From Flavobacterium sp. Root935 (lineage in GTDB: Bacteria; Bacteroidota; Bacteroidia; Flavobacteriales; Flavobacteriaceae): a stretch of DNA of 64,000 nt. Where the stretch lies: NCBI RefSeq assembly GCF_001429295.1, contig NZ_LMJL01000012.1, forward strand, positions 716,629 through 780,628. The letters run 5' to 3'. Position 1 is the stretch's first letter. Every line of letters starts with the position of its first letter. This document shows, piece after piece, positions 52,324 through 61,140 of this stretch. The notes beneath the pieces are model-generated. The model saw only the letters and a list, made by a program, of their open reading frames with translations, did no database searches and was not told the origin of the DNA. A program made the translations under genes and the position numbers.

Positions 52324-55300
52324 TTAAAATTTAACATTTAAACCTGTCATAACGGTTTTAACAATTGGATATGAAATAGCATCTACTTCAGGATCTGAAC
52401 CTTTTGGAAAATGGCTGATCGTAAATACGTCGTTAGCAGCTAAATACAGGCGAAGTCCTTCCAATCCAAGCTTATCAGTGATTTTTTTACTAAAATTATA
52501 TCCCAATGTGATATTTTTAATTCTTACATAGCTGCCATCAACCAGCCAAAAATCAGACATGGCATAGTTATTTCCACTGCTTGCATTAGACAATCTTGGA
52601 TATTCTGCGGCTGCGTTTTGCTCCGCTGTATTATTGACGCTCCAGAATTTGCCATCAATCAGTGTCGGCACATTCCCAAAAGTTTCCTGAAATGGCTGTA
52701 CTGCATAATTGCTAAGTCTTACCTGTTGTTTGCCTACTCCATAAGCAACAAATGAAAAATCAAAAGTTTTATAAGTCAATCTGCCATTAAAACCGAAGGT
52801 GTAGCGTGGCAATGATCCACCCAAAATAACCCTGTCTTTGTCAGGCGTTATTTTGCCGTCTCCATCAATATCCATGTATTTGACATCTCCAGGTTTTACA
52901 CTGGCACTTGTAACCGGAGAGCTTGCAACTTCTGCTGCTGTCTGGAATATGCCGTTTGATTTATATCCATACCAAGCTGCAAATTCCTGTCCTTCAATAT
53001 TTGATGTATCTCCTAATATAGAAGTTCCTTTCAAATCATCAACATTTGTTTTAGCATCGGCTAAATTCGCTCCTAAACTGTACTTCCAGTCCGATCCGAT
53101 CTTGTCTGACCAATTAACAGTCACTTCAAAACCTTTTGAGCTGACTTTCCCTGCGTTTTGAAAAGGCGCATCATACCCAAGATAAAGCGGCACATTTAGT
53201 TTGAGTAAAATATCCTTAGTCTGCCTGTAAAATACATCTCCGCTTAAAGTCAGCCTGTTATTTAAAAAAGTTGCATCTAAACCAATATCTGTACTTTCCT
53301 GTGTTTCCCATGTAATATCGTTAACTGCATAATTAACCTGAGAACCAGAAGTTGGAGCAACCACTGCACCATTTTGATAGAATAAAGCATTATACAAGTT
53401 AATAGTTGCCTGATAAGGATAATTTCCTATACGCTCGTTACCTGACTGTCCCCATGAAGCTCTAAACTTCAAAAAATCAACTCCAAATTCTTTAACTGAT
53501 TTAAAAAAAGATTCTTCAGAAACCGCCCATCCCGCTCCCACAGAAGGAAAGAAAGCCCATCTTTGATCAGCATTAAATCTTGAAGATCCGTCATAACGAC
53601 CACCTGCCTGAAAATAATATCTGTTTTTGAAATTGTAAGATACCCTTCCAAAATAAGAACTTAGAGCCGTTTCATAAGCAGAGCCTCCATTGTCTCTGAA
53701 TGCTAGAAGCCCAGCATCTAGATATGGAAAATTCGATAATGTATAGGTTGCGCGAGAAGCCGTTATACTTTCATTGTATGAGTAATTATTTTCATATCCC
53801 ACAGTGGCATCTAAATTATGTTTCTCACTGAAGGTATTTGCGTAATTAGCAATAAACTGTCCATTAAATCTATAAAAGTAAGGTCTCTCTTCTCTCAGCG
53901 AAGAAGAAGCCGGCTGCTGTCCCACGGCAACTTTTTTCGAAGGATCTAAAGCATCAGTGAATTCAACTACTTTGATGAACTGTTTATTTGACGAAAAAAT
54001 TACTGTTGGAGCAGCCTGACCTGTAATAGTCAGCCCCTTAAAAGGCTTGAAATTCACAGCAATACGACCGGTTAGATTATTCACTATATCCTTTTTAAAA
54101 CCGCCGTCGCTGATTTGTGCCAATGCATTACGCCCGTCCTTACCAAGTGCAAATCTGCCATCCGAATAATAATCATCATAGATTGCAGGCATAACTCTGG
54201 CATCCAAAAAAATGTTATTATTGAAAATATTAACATCTTTACTTTCAGTTCTCACCACACTCATATCAAAACTGGCACTCAGTTTATTGCTAAATTTAAA
54301 ATCATTATAAACTCCCGCGTTTAATTTTTTAAAACCACGGTTATCATACAATGCCTCAATGGAAGAATACCCAAAAGCGGCTCTTGTTTTAACATTTTCA
54401 GATCCCGATGAAAATGCAAGGTTATGAATAATCCTTGGCGCATTATTTTTAATAATAGAAGACTGCCAATCGGTATCAGGATACAAGTCAGGATTAGCTG
54501 CATTATTAGCTTTATAATTATTAATGGTAGCTTGTGAATATAAAGGAGCGGCACCGTCATTAGCCAAATACTCATTATATAACTGCATATACCTGACAGC
54601 TCCCATTGAACCTGGCTGGTTTACTGGAGTCGCCTGTGCATATTCATAACTATAATCAAAACTGGTTTTTCCAGATTTTGCTCTCTTGGTAGTAATCAAT
54701 AAAACCCCAGCAGCTGCCCTTGATCCATAAATGGCTGTAGATGCAGCATCTTTCAAGGCTGTTATCGTTTCTATATCTTCAGGATTCAGGTAATCAATAT
54801 TTCCTGACGGCACGCCATCAACTATTATAAGAGGATCATTTCCTCCCGTATCTCCTAATGTAGTTACCCCACGAAAGCGGATTTTTGATTGCGAACCAGG
54901 AGCAGCGCCATTTCTTGTTACCGTTACTCCTGCCATTTGCCCTTGCAAAGCATCAGAAACTTGAACTGTTCTTCGTCCAGCTATTTCCTGAGACTTAACC
55001 GTTGCAATTGCTCCTGTCAAATCTTTCTTTTTAGAAGAACCGTACCCGATTACTACAATTTCCTGCAATTCTTTACTAGAAACCTTTAATACTATATTAA
55101 GGTTCGTTTGTCCTGATAAGGGTATTGTCTGAGTTTCAAAACCCATAAAAGAAGCAACAAGAATATTTCCTTTTTCAGCTTTAATTTCAAATTTTCCATC
55201 AAAATCGGTCGTGGCACCAATTTTTGTTCCTTGGATCTGAATCGTTACACCTGGAATGATCAATCCAGACTCATCTTTAATAATTCCTTTAACAGAATTT

Positions 55301-55377
55301 TGTGCGTACATATTCATACAAAGCAAAAAGCCTGTAATACTTAAAACGCAGCGAAGTTTGAGAAAAAAATCGTACAT
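52324..55377 (-). CDS. SusC/RagA-family TonB-dependent transporter, PUL 2
   Basis: The 1017-residue outer-membrane transporter has an N-terminal signal sequence, a carboxypeptidase-regulatory-like domain (about 28-105), the TonB-box region EIVVIGYGSSKKKD, plug motifs PLIIVDGVPSG and ALKDAASTAIYGSRAAAGVLLITTK, and a long barrel ending in MTGLNVKF. It imports oligosaccharides with SusD as lid. It is the first gene of the seven-gene PUL 2 operon. Confidence 0.97.
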   Translation of the reverse strand: MYDFFLKLRCVLSITGFLLCMNMYAQNSVKGIIKDESGLIIPGVTIQIQGTKIGATTDFDGKFEIKAEKGNILVASFMGFETQTIPLSGQTNLNIVLKVSSKELQEIVVIGYGSSKKKDLTGAIATVKSQEIAGRRTVQVSDALQGQMAGVTVTRNGAAPGSQSKIRFRGVTTLGDTGGNDPLIIVDGVPSGNIDYLNPEDIETITALKDAASTAIYGSRAAAGVLLITTKRAKSGKTSFDYSYEYAQATPVNQPGSMGAVRYMQLYNEYLANDGAAPLYSQATINNYKANNAANPDLYPDTDWQSSIIKNNAPRIIHNLAFSSGSENVKTRAAFGYSSIEALYDNRGFKKLNAGVYNDFKFSNKLSASFDMSVVRTESKDVNIFNNNIFLDARVMPAIYDDYYSDGRFALGKDGRNALAQISDGGFKKDIVNNLTGRIAVNFKPFKGLTITGQAAPTVIFSSNKQFIKVVEFTDALDPSKKVAVGQQPASSSLREERPYFYRFNGQFIANYANTFSEKHNLDATVGYENNYSYNESITASRATYTLSNFPYLDAGLLAFRDNGGSAYETALSSYFGRVSYNFKNRYYFQAGGRYDGSSRFNADQRWAFFPSVGAGWAVSEESFFKSVKEFGVDFLKFRASWGQSGNERIGNYPYQATINLYNALFYQNGAVVAPTSGSQVNYAVNDITWETQESTDIGLDATFLNNRLTLSGDVFYRQTKDILLKLNVPLYLGYDAPFQNAGKVSSKGFEVTVNWSDKIGSDWKYSLGANLADAKTNVDDLKGTSILGDTSNIEGQEFAAWYGYKSNGIFQTAAEVASSPVTSASVKPGDVKYMDIDGDGKITPDKDRVILGGSLPRYTFGFNGRLTYKTFDFSFVAYGVGKQQVRLSNYAVQPFQETFGNVPTLIDGKFWSVNNTAEQNAAAEYPRLSNASSGNNYAMSDFWLVDGSYVRIKNITLGYNFSKKITDKLGLEGLRLYLAANDVFTISHFPKGSDPEVDAISYPIVKTVMTGLNVKF

Positions 55378-55452
55378 AATTTGTTTTGGTTTAGATTGGT
55401 TAGTAAATTTTTAATATTGATATTTTAGAGCCAAATATTAAAAGTTCTGAGC

Positions 55453-55460
55453 CAAATGTA
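55453..55460 (-). promoter_or_regulatory. -7-like element of susC, PUL 2
   Basis: On the minus strand TACATTTG fits TAnnTTTG and is followed by GCTCAG. A second ATTTGGCTCTA lies about 20 bases closer to susC and matches the word found before the PUL 1 susC. Confidence 0.4.
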
Positions 55461-55518
55461 GAATTTAAAGCACATCTAAGCAACGTATAAAATTGCGTAT
55501 CAATCGTTTTTTCTATCT

Positions 55519-55528
55519 CAAACGTTTG
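55519..55528. promoter_or_regulatory. LacI-type operator candidate
   Basis: CAAACGTTTG is a perfect 10-bp palindrome with central CG, like LacI/GalR operators. An outer inverted repeat TTCTATCT (55511-55518)/AGATAGAA (55545-55552) surrounds it. It lies between susC and the divergent zinc-ribbon LacI gene and could control both. Confidence 0.5.
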
Positions 55529-55558
55529 CAGTATCGTTTTCGATAGATAGAAAATTTC

Positions 55559-55566
55559 TATCTTTG
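55559..55566 (+). promoter_or_regulatory. -7 element of the zinc-ribbon LacI gene
   Basis: TATCTTTG matches TAnnTTTG, 26 bases before the start codon at 55592 and just downstream of the palindromic operator candidate. Confidence 0.6.
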
Positions 55567-55591
55567 AAAAATATTTTGAATCCAAAATGCC

Positions 55592-56767
55592 ATGCCGAGA
55601 GTTAAATGCCCTAAATGCAGCAAAGTAGAGACTGTTTTAAAGTCAGGATTTATCCGACAAAAACAGCGTTATTACTGTAAAGAATGCAACTATAATTTCA
55701 CTTTAAATCATGAAAGTAGAAAAGCAAAAAATAAGACGAAGAAAAATTATCAGACAACAATAGTCGATATCGGGCAGGCAATGGGAATTTCGGCTACGAC
55801 TGTCAGCCGTGCATTGAGGAATCATCCCGACATTAGTCCTGCAACAATTTTAGCAGTAAAACAGGTAGCTGTAGAAATGGAATACCGCCCTAACCTTCTT
55901 GCCCGAAATTTTGCCAATAAGCAATCACAGACAATTGGTGTTATTATCCCGCATCTGCAGTCTACTTTTTTTTCTTCGATGCTTGGAGGGATTCAGAAAA
56001 TTGCTTCAAAAAACGGCTTTAAAGTCATAATATGCCAGTCGAATGAAGATTATGACACCGAATTAGAAAATGTACAAGTACTGATGGACAGTCGAGTTGA
56101 CGGTCTTTTAATCTGTCACTCCTCCAGTACTATTCAATTTGATTATATAGAATCATACAGCAAAAGAGGAATTCCTATCGTCAATTTCTACCGCATCAAT
56201 CCTATAAAAAGCATTTCAAAAGTTTTAGCAAAAAATACGGAAGGAGCAGAAAAAATCACCAACCACCTTTTGGAGCAGGGATGTAAACGTATAGGAATCA
56301 TATTAGGTCCTAAATCTTTATCCATTACAGAAGAACGTTTGCTTGGCTATCTGAATGTCTTAAAAAAGAATAAAATTAAAATAGACAAAGAACTTATTGC
56401 TTATACAGATTATTCGAATATAAGCATTAACGGAGTGGTAGATGACTGGCTGAATCTAGATCAAAGACCCGATGCAATTTTCTGCATTTCAGACCGATCT
56501 GCCATATATGTAATCAAACATCTTAAAAAAAGAAAGGTTAAAGTACCTTCAGATATCGCTGTTGCCGGTTTTGGAAATGATCTGATGGGGGAATTAATAG
56601 ATCCGCCGCTTACTACTTATAATATACAAACTTCAGTAATTGGTGAAACTACAATGCAAATGTTTTTACATCAATATAATAATGATTCTGAAACAGAAAC
56701 AAAGATTCAAACAATAGACGGAGATCTTTTAATAAGAGAATCAAGCCTTAAGAGAAAAAACCAATAA
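55592..56767 (+). CDS. LacI-family regulator with N-terminal zinc ribbon
   Basis: This is a 391-residue transcription regulator. Residues 1-45 form a transposase-like zinc ribbon, with C6/C9 in VKCPKC and C29/C32 in YYCKECNYNFTLN. A LacI-type HTH follows (about 55-105: IVDIGQAMGISATTVSRALRNHPDIS with the hinge MEYRPNLLARNF), then a periplasmic-binding-protein-like effector domain (about 112-385, GVIIPHLQSTFFSSMLGGIQ, DAIFCISDRSAIYVIKHL). The gene is divergent from the PUL 2 susC, whose expression it probably controls in response to a sugar. The zinc ribbon is an unusual addition for this family. Confidence 0.88.
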   Translation: MPRVKCPKCSKVETVLKSGFIRQKQRYYCKECNYNFTLNHESRKAKNKTKKNYQTTIVDIGQAMGISATTVSRALRNHPDISPATILAVKQVAVEMEYRPNLLARNFANKQSQTIGVIIPHLQSTFFSSMLGGIQKIASKNGFKVIICQSNEDYDTELENVQVLMDSRVDGLLICHSSSTIQFDYIESYSKRGIPIVNFYRINPIKSISKVLAKNTEGAEKITNHLLEQGCKRIGIILGPKSLSITEERLLGYLNVLKKNKIKIDKELIAYTDYSNISINGVVDDWLNLDQRPDAIFCISDRSAIYVIKHLKKRKVKVPSDIAVAGFGNDLMGELIDPPLTTYNIQTSVIGETTMQMFLHQYNNDSETETKIQTIDGDLLIRESSLKRKNQ

Positions 56768-56783
56768 ATAGAAAGTCATTAAA

Positions 56784-57800
56784 TCACTTTCTTGTAGATT
56801 GTCTAATAATCAGCTTCGGCCTAAATGAATTCTTAATTTTACGGCCAGGTGTATCCATGATAATATCATTAATTAGTATTTCAGCCGCAAGTTCTCCAAG
56901 TTTATGAGGATTTAAATCTATAGTTGTTAAAGAAGGATTCAAATAATGCGAGAAAGAATCATTCCCACATCCCGCTACAGCCAGTTCATTAGGCACGTTA
57001 ATCTTCTGATGGCTTAAATAATGTATTATTTCTATTGCTCCTCTGTCATAAATACAAAAAACGGCATCTGGTTTTTCTTTTTTATGGAGTAATTGTGAAA
57101 CAGCAAAAATTTCTCTTTCACGCTGCAGATCACAATAAATTATATTTTCTTTTCTAATTTTTATACCTGCCGATTCTGCTCCGGCAATACAGCCTTCAAC
57201 TCGTTGTCTGCTCATAATTAAATTCTCAGGACCTGCAATAATCGCAATATTTTTATATCCTTCCTGAGCTAAATGTTCGCCAATCATAAACCCCGCAACA
57301 AACTGATCATTTGAAACAAAATGAGTATCAAGACCTAAAAGTTCTCTGTCAATTGCCAAAAGCGGAATGTTATTTTTAACAATGCTATGGTGTTCTGTAA
57401 AATTACTGGTCTCTTTAGAATGTACAATAGCGATACCGTCAACATTCAGCCCGATAAGAGTTTGAATTCCCTTAATCTCATCCATGAAAGAATCTTTTGA
57501 CTGGCAGGTAACAATAAAAAACTTCTGCTCAATTGCCCTCTCCTGCATACCGCTAATGATTGAAGCATAATAACCTCGTTCAATATCAGGAACAAGAACT
57601 CCTATAATATTGCTTCTATTGCTTTTAAAGTTCTGAGCAAAAAAATTAGGCTGGTAGCCAAGGTCTTTTGCTGTATCTCTGATAATCTGTTTTGTTTTTT
57701 CTGTGATATCCGAATGATCTTTTAAAGACCTTGAAACAGTTGAAATTGAAAACCCCGTTTTCTCAGAAATATCTTTTATTGTAATCATTTTCTTCTTCAT
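56784..57800 (-). CDS. LacI-family transcription regulator
   Basis: From the ATG at 57800 the product has 338 residues (MKKKMITIKDISEKTGFSIS); an ATG four codons later is equally possible. A longer in-frame start at 57866 was rejected because it would run through the palindromic operator sites at 57817-57847. The HTH (ITIKDISEKTGFSISTVSRSLKDHSDI) and hinge (GYQPNFFAQNFKS) are standard, and the effector-binding domain follows (IGVLVPDIERGYYASIISGMQ, DAVFCIYDRGAIEIIHYL, TTIDLNPHKLGELAAEIL). It lies between the zinc-ribbon regulator (converging) and the GH16 gene (diverging), so it may control the latter. Confidence 0.92.
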   Translation of the reverse strand: MKKKMITIKDISEKTGFSISTVSRSLKDHSDITEKTKQIIRDTAKDLGYQPNFFAQNFKSNRSNIIGVLVPDIERGYYASIISGMQERAIEQKFFIVTCQSKDSFMDEIKGIQTLIGLNVDGIAIVHSKETSNFTEHHSIVKNNIPLLAIDRELLGLDTHFVSNDQFVAGFMIGEHLAQEGYKNIAIIAGPENLIMSRQRVEGCIAGAESAGIKIRKENIIYCDLQREREIFAVSQLLHKKEKPDAVFCIYDRGAIEIIHYLSHQKINVPNELAVAGCGNDSFSHYLNPSLTTIDLNPHKLGELAAEILINDIIMDTPGRKIKNSFRPKLIIRQSTRK

Positions 57801-57816
57801 TTCACAAATATAATTA

Positions 57817-57847
57817 TTTGTGCAAATTTTAATTTCGTTTGCGCAAA
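57817..57847. promoter_or_regulatory. Two spaced LacI-type operator candidates
   Basis: TTTGTGCAAA (57817-57826) and TTTGCGCAAA (57838-57847) are near-identical palindromes 21 bases apart, two helical turns. A further inverted repeat CACAAATA/TATTTGTG overlaps at 57803-57822. They sit just before the LacI start codon and could serve autoregulation and GH16 control. Confidence 0.5.
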
Positions 57848-57887
57848 AAAAATCATTTATTCTCACAAATTATAATATTTTTTATAA

Positions 57888-57895
57888 TAGTTTTG
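57888..57895 (+). promoter_or_regulatory. Possible -7 element of the GH16 gene
   Basis: TAGTTTTG fits TAnnTTTG but lies 145 bases before the start codon, so a long leader would follow. No better candidate was seen. Confidence 0.3.
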
Positions 57896-58040
57896 ACTGT
57901 TTTTCAACTGATTAATAATTTCATTTTTACTGTTTTGTGACCAATTAAATTGCTTTTAAAGTAAAAAAAATGAAGTCATAAACGGATCAATAAATTAATT
58001 AACAGCTGCATAATCATTACTAACTAAAACCAAAATTATT

Positions 58041-60557
58041 ATGAAAAAAATTAAAACTTTAATGCCGGCATTTTTTTACAGTTCACTGCTGTTTTTGCTT
58101 TTTAGTTTTACTGCCCGGTCGCAGAATTACCAATTAGTATGGTCTGATGATTTTAACGGTACTGGAGCACCAGATTCCAATAAATGGGGCTACGAACTGG
58201 GCGGTAACATCCGAAACAGCGAGCTGCAGTATTATACCAACAGCCTCAACAATGTAAAACAGAACAATGGAAACTTAGAAATTACTGTCATAAAAGAAGA
58301 CTTTGGCGGTAAGCAATATACGTCTGGAAGCGTTATTTCTCTAAATAAATTTTCAGTAACATACGGGAAAATTGAAGGGCGTTTTAAAATGCCTAACGGA
58401 AAAGGATTGTGGGCCTGCTTTTGGACTTTGGGTTCCAATTTTCCGCAGATTGGATGGCCAAAATGTGGTGAAATAGACATTTTTGAGCATCTAAACAGTG
58501 AAACTATGGTTCATGGAACAACACATTGGGCAGGAGCAAATGAAATACATGTACAAGACGGTTCCACTTATAATGTTGATGTCACACAATGGCATGTGTA
58601 TTCCATAACGTGGGATGCCAACTATATTAAATGGTATGTTGATGATATTTTGTACAAACAATTTAGAGTCACAGACGGATATAATTTTACAGGCGAATTT
58701 CATAAACCTCATTATATACTTATAAATCTTCCTATTGGAGGAACTTGGCCAGGACCGCCTGATGCAACAACTGTTCTCCCTGCCACAATGTACTGCGATT
58801 ATGTAAAAGTTTATAAAGATACCGATAACACTCAAATTGCAGCAACAGGTTTTTCAATATCTCCAAATACACTAACTTTAAACCAAGGGGGGAAACAGGT
58901 AATAAATACTGCATTTGTACCTGCAAATACAACAAACCAGATTGTTTCATGGACCTCAAGCAACAGCTCAGTTGCAATTGTAAATAACTGGGGACTGGTT
59001 ACCGGCACGGGTATTGGTGCGGCAACCATAACTGCAATAGCTTCCAATGGAAGTACTGCCACCTGCAGCGTTTCTGTACAGAATCTGGCTAATGTAAATA
59101 AATTAGTGAATGGAAATTTTGATGCCAATACAACGGCAACCCAGACTCCCATAGGCTGGTCTGAATGGGGAAGCGCATCAAATGCACAGACTTCAGCAGC
59201 TGCGCCTTACTCACCAGCATACAAAGGTATCCAATGGGGCACTACAGCTTATGAAGTTGCAGTCTTTCAATCATTAACTGGTATTGCTAATGGAAACTAC
59301 ACAATGAAAGCCTGGGTTCGCAGTTCCGGCGGCCAGAATTTTGCCACCATGTATGCAAAAGGCTACGGCGGTACCGACCAGAACTACTCTGTTGCTGCCA
59401 GTATACCTAATTGGACTCAAATACAAATCAACAATATCAAAGTTACCAACAATACCTGTGAGCTTGGGTTTTATCAATCTGCAAAAGCAAATAATTGGCT
59501 GGATTATGATAATGTTGAGTTTTATTTGTCACCAGTTGCTATCACAGCATTTGGAATTTCACAAAACAGTATGACAATGCCTATTGGAACCAACAGAGCT
59601 CTTAATACTGTTTTCACTCCGGTTAATGCTACTGATCAAAATGTAGTATGGACCTCCAGTAACAATGCAGTAGCCACAGTAAACAATTTAGGAATTATTA
59701 CTGCTGTAGGTGTTGGAACGGTTACAATTACAGCTACTGCTTCTGACGGAAAAACTGCAAATTGCAGCGTATCTGTACAGGATCTTGTAAACTTTAACAA
59801 ACTTAACAATGGTAATTTTGAAGCAAACACAACCACAACACAGACGCCAACAGGATGGACTGAATATGGTACTGGCTCCGCTAATGCGCAAACCTCAACA
59901 AGTTCGCCGCATTCTGGAACTTACAAAGGCACTCAGTCCTCAGCCTCAGCTTTTGAAGTTGCCGTTTTCCAGTCCCTCACCTATATTGTAAACGGGAATT
60001 ATACCATGAAAGCCTGGGTACGTAGTTCTGGCGGACAAAGCACGGCGCTTATGTATGCAAAAAATTACGGAGGAAATCCATTGAATTATTATTTAAATAC
60101 AAGCATACCCAACTGGACTCAGGTACAGATCAATAATATCATTGTAACAAACAATAGCTGCGAATTGGGCTTTTATCAATATACAGGTACTGCAGACAAA
60201 TGGTTGGATTATGATGATGTAGAGTTTTATTTAACCTCTGCCGGATCTGCCAATACTTTAAGTTTAAAAAACGTACAAAACTTAAATTCAGAGGTAATCA
60301 ATGCTTCTTTACCAGTAGAAAATTTTGTTGCTTATCCTAATCCTGTCAAATCAGGATCTACATTAAATATCTCATCAAATGACGAAGTTCCATTCGATAT
60401 TTTTATTATCAATATGAACGGGGAAACTATATTTTCTAAATTGAACAATTATGATACTTCTACCGCTGTTCCAATTTCTAATTTGAATAAAGGAGTCTAC
60501 TTTCTTAGGACTACGAACTCTGTAAGAACAAGGATTCAAAAAATTTTTGTAGAGTAG
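58041..60557 (+). CDS. Multimodular GH16 beta-glucanase with type IX sorting domain
   Basis: This is an 838-residue secreted enzyme with a signal peptide (to about residue 27). The GH16 domain (about 30-262) shows the catalytic motif GEIDIFEH with E144, D146 and E149, in the form with the extra residue found in laminarinases. Two copies of a Big_2-like Ig domain plus a jelly-roll binding module follow in tandem (about 267-495 and 500-733; each with W-T-S-S-N, CSVSVQ, NGNF, VAVFQSLT, YTMKAWVRSSGGQ and LDYD-VEFYL). A type IX secretion sorting domain ends the protein (from about 763: AYPNPVKSG...KGVYFLRT). It should act outside the cell on beta-1,3- or mixed-linkage glucan and feed the PUL 2 importer. 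Confidence 0.92.
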   Translation: MKKIKTLMPAFFYSSLLFLLFSFTARSQNYQLVWSDDFNGTGAPDSNKWGYELGGNIRNSELQYYTNSLNNVKQNNGNLEITVIKEDFGGKQYTSGSVISLNKFSVTYGKIEGRFKMPNGKGLWACFWTLGSNFPQIGWPKCGEIDIFEHLNSETMVHGTTHWAGANEIHVQDGSTYNVDVTQWHVYSITWDANYIKWYVDDILYKQFRVTDGYNFTGEFHKPHYILINLPIGGTWPGPPDATTVLPATMYCDYVKVYKDTDNTQIAATGFSISPNTLTLNQGGKQVINTAFVPANTTNQIVSWTSSNSSVAIVNNWGLVTGTGIGAATITAIASNGSTATCSVSVQNLANVNKLVNGNFDANTTATQTPIGWSEWGSASNAQTSAAAPYSPAYKGIQWGTTAYEVAVFQSLTGIANGNYTMKAWVRSSGGQNFATMYAKGYGGTDQNYSVAASIPNWTQIQINNIKVTNNTCELGFYQSAKANNWLDYDNVEFYLSPVAITAFGISQNSMTMPIGTNRALNTVFTPVNATDQNVVWTSSNNAVATVNNLGIITAVGVGTVTITATASDGKTANCSVSVQDLVNFNKLNNGNFEANTTTTQTPTGWTEYGTGSANAQTSTSSPHSGTYKGTQSSASAFEVAVFQSLTYIVNGNYTMKAWVRSSGGQSTALMYAKNYGGNPLNYYLNTSIPNWTQVQINNIIVTNNSCELGFYQYTGTADKWLDYDDVEFYLTSAGSANTLSLKNVQNLNSEVINASLPVENFVAYPNPVKSGSTLNISSNDEVPFDIFIINMNGETIFSKLNNYDTSTAVPISNLNKGVYFLRTTNSVRTRIQKIFVE
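58839..60236 (+). repeat. Tandem duplication of Ig plus binding module in the GH16 gene
   Basis: Bases 58839-59526 and 59538-60236 encode two clearly homologous ~230-residue units. DNA identity is high in places (for example over the segment for MKAWVRSSGGQ), which indicates a duplication within the gene. Confidence 0.8.
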
Positions 60558-60685
60558 TTTAAAAATTGAAACAATCAATATTATGAAGGTTCCAGGCTCA
60601 AGATTAGAATCCTACTTCTCACCATAATAGTATGATAGACGAAAAGAAAGTGTTCAATCTTTCCAAAACCTTTATAAAACGTTGT

Positions 60686-60720
60686 AAGACCTGCAAATCT
60701 TTAGATTCGCAGGTCTTCTT
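60686..60720 (+). terminator. Hairpin downstream of the GH16 gene
   Basis: AAGACCTGC and GCAGGTCTT pair, with an inner AATCT/AGATT extension; the following tract (CTTT) is weak in T. It probably ends the GH16 transcript. It lies inside a spurious 70-codon frame. The rest of 60558-61140 shows no gene or conserved motif. Confidence 0.6.
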
Positions 60721-61140
60721 TAAGAAACTATTAAATCTTTCTAACAGTGCTCAAATCTGCTTTTATTTTCTTTTTTATACAATCGTAATTTCTCTTTTGA
60801 TGTTTTTTATTGAATATACCGCATTAAATAAAATACATTCTTAAATTTGTATGATCTACTACCTTGCAAACGCAAATTATCATTAAGCTTATGTATGCTA
60901 GACTTGAGAAATTTCTAAAAAGTAAAACAAATATAAATCAGAAGTCGCTGCTTACAATTTCTCCTGCTTTACTTTAATACAAACAAAGCGGAACGAAATC
61001 CTGCTGTATTATAATCAGATATTTAATGATTATTATTTTATAAATAAAGTCTGTGTCCGATTGTATACTAGTAATAAACCATAACAGGATATGAAATTTA
61101 CAACAGGAGAAATAATATTTTAACACTACAAAACAAAAAC

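Noticed and set aside
60632..60844. 70-codon plus-strand frame after the GH16 gene
   Set aside because: It contains the GH16 terminator hairpin, lacks a promoter and shows no protein-family features.
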